Assembly: GCA_027001815.1 (NCBI GenBank)
Contig: JALTLT010000404.1
Span: forward strand, 1 to 10,385
From: Gammaproteobacteria bacterium
Lineage (GTDB): Bacteria; Pseudomonadota; Gammaproteobacteria; JALTLT01
Direction: 5' to 3'
DNA: 10,385 nucleotides
Under the pieces are notes generated by a model, which did no database searches, was not told the origin of the DNA, and saw only the letters and a program-made list of their open reading frames with translations. The translations under genes and the position numbers were made by a program. Positions 5,857 to 10,385 of the stretch are shown here, piece by piece. The stretch's first letter is position 1. Each line of letters starts with the position of its first letter.

Positions 5857-8043
5857 TCATTGGGTGCCGGTAAGGATGATTCCCTCGATACTGCTTCGCA
5901 GCCCCTCCAGCTCCGGATCCGCCTTGGCCAGAGCGGGTGGAAAACCGAGGCGCAGCGCCTGGTCGAGGGCGATCTGCGCCTCCTTGGGGAAGCCGAGCCG
6001 ACGCCAGGTACGGGCGGCGAAATAGTGGACGTACATCCCCGTGCTGCCGCCGGAGAGGGCCTGGCGAAGGGCGTCGAGCGCCTCCTTGCGACGGTCGAGG
6101 CAGGCGGCGTACCATGCGATGCCCGCCAGGGTCTCGCTCTCCTCGGCGACCACCTGCAGGCGCTTGCGGGCCTGGAGGATGGCCTGTTCCAGGGCGCGAC
6201 GGGCCGCCGCCTCTTCACCGGGGAGCCGTATCAGCGCCTCGGCGAGGCTGCCCCAGGTCCGGTGATCGGCGGGAACCAGCCGGATCGCCTCCCGATACAT
6301 CGCCGCCGCCTCCTTGTAGCGCCCCAGATAGTAATAGACGGCGCCGGCATTGACATACCCTCCGTAGTTCTTTTCGATCCGTTGCGCCCTCTGCAGGGCC
6401 AGCGAGGCGTTCTCGAAGTTGCCGTTGTGGAGATAGGCGGCGCTCAGATTGGTGAGGGCCCAACTGTTGTCGGGTGTCAGTGAAAGGACCGTGTTGAAGG
6501 CGTCGATTGCCTCTTCGTAACGGCCCCGATTGAAGAGAAAGGCACCATAGGCCATGTAGGTGCTCCACATTCCCGGTGCCAGCTTGATCGCCTTCCGGAA
6601 GGTCTCTTCCGCCTCCTCGAACGCCCCCTGGCTCTCCAGCAGGCGACCGAGGCTGCGGAGGTTGTAGGCGTCCTTGGGGTCCAGCTCCAGGGCGCGCAGG
6701 AAAGATCGCTTCGCCTCCTCCAGCCGGCCGGTGCCCCACTCGAGCATGCCGAGTGCGGTATGGGCGAGGGCCAGCTTCGGGTCGAGCCGCAGCGCCTCGC
6801 GGCAGGCCTGGCGCGCCAGGGTGACGTACTGCTCCTGCTGGACGTTGTCGTAGAGCTGCCAGCGGGCCATGCAGAGCCCCGCCCAGGCGTCGGCGAAGCG
6901 GGGATCCTCGCGGGTCGCCTGCTCGAAGAGGCGGGCCGCCGCCAGGGCGGCCTGGCGACTGAGGTTCTGCCTGAGGTAGGTGATGCCCTGCAGGTAGTAG
7001 TCGTAGGCGGGGATGCTGTCGGTGGGTCTCGCACTCTTCTCCAGGGCGTTTTCCTCCATCCCCAGCTCCGTCTCGAGTACCTTCACCACGGCGCGCGCCA
7101 CCCGGTCCTGCAACTGGAAGATCTCGTCCCGAAGGCCGTCGAGCACGGCCGCATCCAGCACCTTGCCGTCGGTGGTGCGGACCAGCCGGTACTGGACCCG
7201 GATACTCCCCTCCTCCGCTGACAGCCCCCCTTCCAGGCGGAGCGGTGCAGCGACACCCTCCCCGGCCGGGACGACGTAGACGTTGGGGAGGCTGCTCAAC
7301 TGGGTGGCGATCACCTCGGAGAAGCCCTCGCTGAAGGTGTCCTGACGGCTGGCGGAGAGATCGACGAAGGGCTGCAGGGCGATGTAGTAGGCCTCCGGTG
7401 AGCGCGGCGTGTTGAGATGCCGGTAGAGATAGGCCCCCGCCAGGGTGGCGGCGAGAAGGGGCAGCGCCGTCAGGAGAGGATGGCGGCGGGAGATGCGGAC
7501 CAGCCGGCTGGTGAGTTTCCGCTCCCGGCGCTGCATGACCGCATAGAGGAAGATGCGGTGACCCACGCCGGGAGGGAGGCGGTTGCCGAGGGGGACGATC
7601 TCGAGGCCCGGCTTGTCCCAGATCTGTTCGTAGACCGCCTGGGTGATGAGGAGGGAGCGGGGCTGGGCGAAGGAGGTCACGGCGGAGACCAGGTCGGCTG
7701 CGGCGGGGTCCACCTCTCCGTCGTCCAGGGCCACGTCCCCGAGATGAATCGCGATCTGCAGGCCACAACCCGGGGCCGCCTCGCCGATCTCGCCGAGCAG
7801 CTCCAGCGCCGCCCTCACCGCGTCGAGCGACAGGGGGAAGAGGGCGAGATAGTCGAGCCGCTGCAGGGCCACCCGGCGGCCGAAATGGCTGGTGACGAGG
7901 CGGTCGATCCGCTCCAGCAGCCGGCTTCCCTCCGGTGTGGCGGGAAGCAGAGGGCGCGACTGGTCCCGGCATCCGTAGCGGATGCCCAGCAGCACAGCGA
8001 GTCTCTGATGGCCTCCGGGCGTGTTCATGACGATGGATTCCAT
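5857..8043 (-). CDS. membrane protein: degenerate cyclase domain, TolB-like domain and TPRs
   Basis: Encodes 728 residues from the ATG at 8043, which has GGAGAGGA directly upstream; an ATG at 8028 is possible. Residues about 13-170 resemble a class III nucleotidyl cyclase domain, clearest at LQIAIHLGDVALDDGEV (95-111) and PRSLLITQAVYEQI (128-141). The first metal-binding Asp motif and the usual Asn/Arg catalytic pair appear lost, so cyclase activity is unlikely. One membrane helix lies at about 190-207. Residues 219-327 (YYIALQPFVDLSA, FSEGFSEVIATQLSSL, EIFQLQDRVARAVVKVLE) match the TolB/FlgO-like domain that follows cyclase or winged-helix domains in many proteobacterial TPR proteins. From about 345 to 700 there are roughly eight TPR or TPR-like repeats (for example 424-456, 458-490, 492-524, 564-592) for protein-protein contacts. 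Topology probably puts the TPRs in the periplasm. It is likely a scaffold or signalling protein, and its partner is unknown. Confidence 0.85.
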   Translation of the reverse strand: MESIVMNTPGGHQRLAVLLGIRYGCRDQSRPLLPATPEGSRLLERIDRLVTSHFGRRVALQRLDYLALFPLSLDAVRAALELLGEIGEAAPGCGLQIAIHLGDVALDDGEVDPAAADLVSAVTSFAQPRSLLITQAVYEQIWDKPGLEIVPLGNRLPPGVGHRIFLYAVMQRRERKLTSRLVRISRRHPLLTALPLLAATLAGAYLYRHLNTPRSPEAYYIALQPFVDLSASRQDTFSEGFSEVIATQLSSLPNVYVVPAGEGVAAPLRLEGGLSAEEGSIRVQYRLVRTTDGKVLDAAVLDGLRDEIFQLQDRVARAVVKVLETELGMEENALEKSARPTDSIPAYDYYLQGITYLRQNLSRQAALAAARLFEQATREDPRFADAWAGLCMARWQLYDNVQQEQYVTLARQACREALRLDPKLALAHTALGMLEWGTGRLEEAKRSFLRALELDPKDAYNLRSLGRLLESQGAFEEAEETFRKAIKLAPGMWSTYMAYGAFLFNRGRYEEAIDAFNTVLSLTPDNSWALTNLSAAYLHNGNFENASLALQRAQRIEKNYGGYVNAGAVYYYLGRYKEAAAMYREAIRLVPADHRTWGSLAEALIRLPGEEAAARRALEQAILQARKRLQVVAEESETLAGIAWYAACLDRRKEALDALRQALSGGSTGMYVHYFAARTWRRLGFPKEAQIALDQALRLGFPPALAKADPELEGLRSSIEGIILTGTQ

Positions 8044-8068
8044 TCCTCTCCAGGGATGAGGGTAGGGG

Positions 8069-8229
8069 CAGGCTGTCGAACGACGCCGATGATCGGCAGC
8101 CTGCGCGTGATGCAGGGGGGCATCGCCACGTTCGAAGACGGCGGGCCGTCGGACATGTGCGGGGACGGGAGACCGCGTTTTCCATCCCCGGCCTGGAAAA
8201 GCCCGTGGAGGGGCGCTCGCAACATCCTG
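8069..8229 (-). repeat. ancient diverged full copy of the hairpin element
   Basis: Read on the minus strand, this 161-bp stretch begins CAGGATGTTG (identical to the first ten bases of the 4950 and 9953 copies) and ends TCGACAGCCTG. It aligns with copy 1 along its whole length with one gap, about 63% identity by hand count. The stems are kept by paired changes: hairpin 2 is GGGGATGG/CCGTCCCC (arms at 8182-8189 and 8161-8168) where copy 1 has GGAAGCCG/CGGCTTCC; hairpin 4 is GATGC/GCATC (8109-8124) where copy 1 has GGTGC/GCACC; hairpin 1 is GCCC/GGGC where copy 1 has GGCC/GGCC. It ends 25 bases from the start of the TPR gene, so it would be in that gene's leader if transcribed from upstream. Confidence 0.7.
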
Positions 8230-8563
8230 CCCGGGTACCGATGAGGCGGGTTGGTGGCGTCGCGAAGGGGTGGCGTGAGGTGGCTGCAGACCGATCTCCA
8301 CCGGCATCTGCTCTTCCTGCCTCCTCCCTCGCCACGGAAGCGTGCTCCTCCACCTGCAGGCGGCCGGTGCAGCGACGGGAGATCCTGCGCACCGGACGAT
8401 TCACCAGCCCCGATCGTCGGAGACCGTTTACCGGAAGAGTACAATGCCTCGAAGGCTGGAATCGGTGGGGAAGTACCGTTGCCGGCGCCAACTGTTACCC
8501 CCCCGGTTGTGGAATGATGCCCTTCCGTGGCAGCGAAGGTGGAGGCGTGAGGTTCCTGCACCT
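8230..8563. other. intergenic stretch without a convincing gene
   Basis: This is the remainder of the 520-bp gap between the anti-sigma gene (stop at 8564) and the TPR gene. Open frames cross it on both strands, but their products are low-complexity Pro/Arg/Gly sequence with no start context. A CCGGTGC/GCACCGG inverted repeat lies at about 8364-8397. I see no convincing promoter. The stretch must hold whatever starts the TPR gene if it is not read through from the sigma operon. Confidence 0.5.
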
Positions 8564-9244
8564 TCAGGGGGAGCCGGCCGGGGGCCCGAAGAGCCGGGCG
8601 AGGAGGCGTCTGGCGGCGGCGTCGGAAAGCCCCAGAACCGCCACACTGCCCTTTTCGGTCCTGCTGACGAAGCCGCTCACTCCTTCCTGGACGAACGGAC
8701 CGGTATGGCTGCTCAGGGGCGATGCGGAGAAGAGCAGCACCGTCGCCGGCCGTCCCTCGTGCTGCAGTCGAAGCTGCAGGGCGGGCGCCCCGTCCAGTTC
8801 GATCCACCGGGCGGTGAGGGGTGAGGGCGGAGGGGGGCGCAGCTCGAGGCCGAAGGGGACGAGGGCGTTGCGCAACGCCTGGTCGCTCAACGGCTGGCTG
8901 GGGAGGGTCGGCTGCAGGGAGCGTCGATGGGCGGCTGCCAGCTCCTGGCGGTGCTGCCAGGGGAGGTAGAGGGCCGCGGCGACGAGCGTTATCAAGGAGG
9001 GGATCAGCCAGGGGAGCAGGAGCCGTGCGAACCGCCCCTGACGGCATGGAGCGTGATGGTCGAGTCGCTCGGAGAGGGAGCGCGGCACCTCGATGGCCAG
9101 GGCGGTACCGAGCTGCCCTTCCAGTTCGCGGACGGTGCGGCCGAACCGCCGGCAGGCGGCGCACTGTTCCGCGTGGGCGGCCCGCCGGTCGTCCTCGCGC
9201 AGCGGCGCTTCGAGCATCGCCCGGCGGTAGGCGAGACAGTTCAT
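8564..9244 (-). CDS. membrane anti-sigma factor with zinc-binding motif
   Basis: Encodes 226 residues that would hold the sigma factor from the preceding gene inactive at the inner membrane. The N-terminal cytoplasmic part has His24-x3-Cys28-x2-Cys31 (HAEQCAAC), the core of the ZAS anti-sigma domain, with a further Cys3 near the start. One transmembrane helix at about 74-93 (LLLPWLIPSLITLVAAALYL) is followed by a periplasmic domain of about 130 residues that I do not recognise, with a Pro-rich stretch at 137-142. The ATG at 9244 overlaps the sigma gene stop as ATGA, a translationally coupled arrangement standard for sigma/anti-sigma pairs. The periplasmic domain is the likely sensing part, and the signal is unknown. 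Confidence 0.85.
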   Translation of the reverse strand: MNCLAYRRAMLEAPLREDDRRAAHAEQCAACRRFGRTVRELEGQLGTALAIEVPRSLSERLDHHAPCRQGRFARLLLPWLIPSLITLVAAALYLPWQHRQELAAAHRRSLQPTLPSQPLSDQALRNALVPFGLELRPPPPSPLTARWIELDGAPALQLRLQHEGRPATVLLFSASPLSSHTGPFVQEGVSGFVSRTEKGSVAVLGLSDAAARRLLARLFGPPAGSP

Positions 9245-9741
9245 CGTCCACCACGACCCGCCGTGGGGAGCCGGTCGACCCTCGTCTCCTGCTTGAGCAG
9301 CCACTGGCGGGCACGGCAGAGGCGCGTCGCGACCGAGGCCTCGCTGGTCTCGAGAACGGCGGCGATCCGGGGGATCTCCATGCCGGCGAGTACCTGGAGC
9401 AGCAGCGGCAGGCGATACTCCTCGGGAAGCCTGCGCACCACCAGGCGCAGGCGCTCCATCTCGCCTTCCGGAAAGTCGGTGGAGAGCGGGGGGGCCGGCA
9501 ACGCGGCGGGTCTGCCGCGGTAGCGGAGGGTGATGGGGGCCACTTCCCGGATCATGAGCTCGATCAGGAACGGCAGGGCGTTGCCCTCGTGAGGGATCTC
9601 GAGCCGGCAGGCGCGGCGCAGGGTCAGGGAGACCAGTCGCTCGGCCTTGCCGGTGTTGCCCCAGAGCCAGAGGGCGAACCGGTAGAGGGGTGCCCCCCAC
9701 TGCTGTGCCAGGCTGTCGAAACGGGAGGTGCTTCTGGTCAT
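9241..9741 (-). CDS. ECF-type RNA polymerase sigma factor
   Basis: Encodes 166 residues from the ATG at 9741, with GGAGGT eight bases upstream; an ATG at 9786 would add 15 Arg-rich residues. Region 4 is clear at about 98-150: VRRLPEEYRLPLLLQVLAGMEIPRIAAVLETSEASVATRLCRARQWLL, with the helix-turn-helix at about 121-146 that reads the -35 element. The N-terminal part (about 8-75) has the place and size of region 2 (FDSLAQQWGAPLYRFALWLWG, then NALPFLIELMIREVA) but lacks the acidic, Asp-rich first helix and the usual DxxQxxF-type signature. Core or -10 binding may therefore be atypical. A Pro/Ala-rich linker (78-92) joins them. It is followed by its anti-sigma factor with a 4-nt overlap. The family is ECF by layout; I cannot assign a numbered group. 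Confidence 0.83.
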   Translation of the reverse strand: MTRSTSRFDSLAQQWGAPLYRFALWLWGNTGKAERLVSLTLRRACRLEIPHEGNALPFLIELMIREVAPITLRYRGRPAALPAPPLSTDFPEGEMERLRLVVRRLPEEYRLPLLLQVLAGMEIPRIAAVLETSEASVATRLCRARQWLLKQETRVDRLPTAGRGGR

Positions 9742-9952
9742 GGGCGAGGACCTCCGGAGGGTGCGCCAGCAGGTGCCCCGGCACATCGCCGGGTGACGGT
9801 TGCAGACCCTGAGAAGAAAAGCTTACTCCGCGGCTGCGAGATCCTCAAGCGCCGGCCCGCCCGGGGGGCTCGTCGCGTCCCCCTGACGGCTTGTGTCGCG
9901 CCTTCCGGCACGTCATGATGGGCGCCCCGGGGGAGGGGCGCCGGCCGCTTGG
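9742..9952. other. intergenic stretch upstream of the sigma gene, with GC hairpin
   Basis: The stretch lies between the sigma gene start and the repeat at 9953. It holds an 8-bp perfect GC stem with a 6-nt loop (9921-9942) that has no T-run on either side, a smaller CCGGC/GCCGG hairpin near 9778-9793, and a weak promoter candidate. No gene is seen. Confidence 0.5.
9820..9848 (-). promoter_or_regulatory. weak promoter candidate for the sigma/anti-sigma genes
   Basis: On the minus strand TTGAGG (9843-9848) and TAAGCT (9820-9825) are 17 bp apart, about 80 bp before the sigma start. The -10 matches only three of six consensus positions. ECF operons are often self-activated, so the real promoter may use a different pair of boxes. 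Confidence 0.25.
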
Positions 9953-10115
9953 CAGGATGTTGAAAAAGGCCGTCCTGGCCTTTTTCAACGCCGGAAGCCG
10001 AAAAATGTGATTTCCGGCTTCCTCACGTTTTCAATGATCTTTCGTCATTGAAAACGGCGGTGCGTCCATGCACCGCGGCACAGGCCGCCGAAAAACGGTG
10101 TTTTTCAACAGCCTG
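9953..10115 (+). repeat. multi-hairpin intergenic element, copy 3 (full)
   Basis: A 163-bp copy, close to the one at 4950 (about ten substitutions and one inserted A by eye). The long perfect stems of hairpins 1 and 3 are untouched. The one change in hairpin 1 falls in its loop (GTCCT here, TTCCT in copy 1), and the fourth hairpin has changes that keep or improve pairing. The ends are CAGGATGTTGAAAAA and TTTTTCAACAGCCTG. It sits in the divergent interval between the sigma gene and putP, ending 58 bases before the putP ATG. Confidence 0.87.
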
Positions 10116-10173
10116 TTAGGCGGCTCCTTCGGTCTGCCCCTTCCCGGAGAGCCCCGTGACCAGGAGATCCGGC

Positions 10174-10385
10174 ATGCAGCTATCCTTCGACGGCTCCATC
10201 GCAGGCGCCTTCGTCCTCTACATCGTGGTGATGCTCTGGCTCGGCTGGCGCGGCTGGCGCCGCACCCGGGACCTCTCCGACTATCTGCTCGGGGGGCGTT
10301 CCCTCGGCCGGTGGGTCTCGGCCCTCTCGGCAGGCGCCTCCGACATGAGCGGCTGGCTGCTGCTGGGTCTGCCCGGCTACGCCTA
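10174..10385 (+). CDS. putP: Na+/proline symporter PutP, N-terminal part
   Basis: Seventy codons and two bases from the ATG at 10174 are present; the gene continues past the right edge. AGGAG (10162-10166) precedes the start by seven bases. An in-frame GTG at 10156 is less well placed. The translated part holds the first helix (about 9-26), the basic loop WRRTRDLSDYLLGGRSLG (28-45), and SALSAGASDMSGWLLLGLPG (49-68). That last motif is the highly conserved second helix of the sodium:solute symporter family, closely matching E. coli PutP. Ala55, Ser56, Asp57, Met58 and Ser59 correspond to the PutP residues 53-57 that form or line the Na+ site. The family is certain. Proline as substrate is the best guess from the close match, but other SSS members could share this N-terminus. 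Confidence 0.9.
   Translation, partial: MQLSFDGSIAGAFVLYIVVMLWLGWRGWRRTRDLSDYLLGGRSLGRWVSALSAGASDMSGWLLLGLPGYA

Noticed and set aside
8331..8366. Possible sixth copy of the hairpin element (shares ACGGAA and CGTGCTCCTCC with 5261-5278)
   Set aside because: Only a short stretch matches, the flanks do not align, and hairpin 3 would be missing; it could be chance in GC-rich sequence.
8025..9314. A 429-codon minus-strand frame spanning the gap and the anti-sigma gene
   Set aside because: It overlaps the well-supported anti-sigma gene in another frame and encodes low-complexity Pro/Arg/Ser sequence.
9921..9942. GC-rich hairpin as a Rho-independent terminator
   Set aside because: No T-run follows on either strand and no gene ends there.
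4950..10115. CRISPR array or integron attC sites
   Set aside because: The repeats are long, few, irregularly spaced and separated by whole genes; there are no short regular direct repeats with spacers, no cas genes, no integrase and no cassette layout.

Overview
The window is GC-rich, gene-dense bacterial DNA, probably from a gammaproteobacterium. The proteins that point there are a PutP-type Na+/proline symporter start, an MltD-like lytic transglycosylase with LysM repeats, and a cyclase-like/TPR protein of a type common in Proteobacteria. No protein fixes the genus, and the placement is inferred from family resemblance alone. I see no phage, plasmid, CRISPR, tRNA, rRNA or transposase gene.

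Left part (1-1907): a truncated cytochrome b561-like membrane protein (minus, runs off the left edge), a terminator-like hairpin, a secreted highly basic protein built from 17-residue tandem repeats (minus), and a divergent small cytoplasmic hypothetical protein (plus). Centre (1960-4876): a 749-aa LysM lytic transglycosylase and, upstream of it, a 173-aa exported hypothetical protein with a good sigma70-type promoter, both minus. Right part (5417-9741), all minus: an ECF-like sigma factor overlapping its zinc-binding membrane anti-sigma factor by ATGA, a 520-bp gap, a membrane protein with a dead cyclase-like domain plus TPRs, and a small beta-rich protein. The far right (10174-10385) starts putP on the plus strand and is cut by the window edge.

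The most unusual content is between the genes. A roughly 162-bp multi-hairpin element with inverted-repeat ends (CAGGATGTTGAAAAA / TTTTTCAACAGCCTG) occurs at 4950-5111 and 9953-10115, with an internally deleted copy at 5288-5411. Reading for the fold rather than the sequence reveals a much older copy at 8069-8229 (inverted, almost the same length, about 63% identical by hand alignment) and the left half of another at 5217-5287. In these, several stems have changed on both arms so that pairing is kept. This looks like a family of folded, mobile or formerly mobile intergenic elements under selection for structure.

Functionally the window is a set of small units, several of them directed at the cell envelope (signal-peptide proteins, peptidoglycan turnover, sigma/anti-sigma signalling, membrane TPR scaffold), and not one obvious pathway. 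The sigma/anti-sigma pair is the only pair with clear translational coupling. Any link from it to the downstream TPR protein is inference from order and strand.
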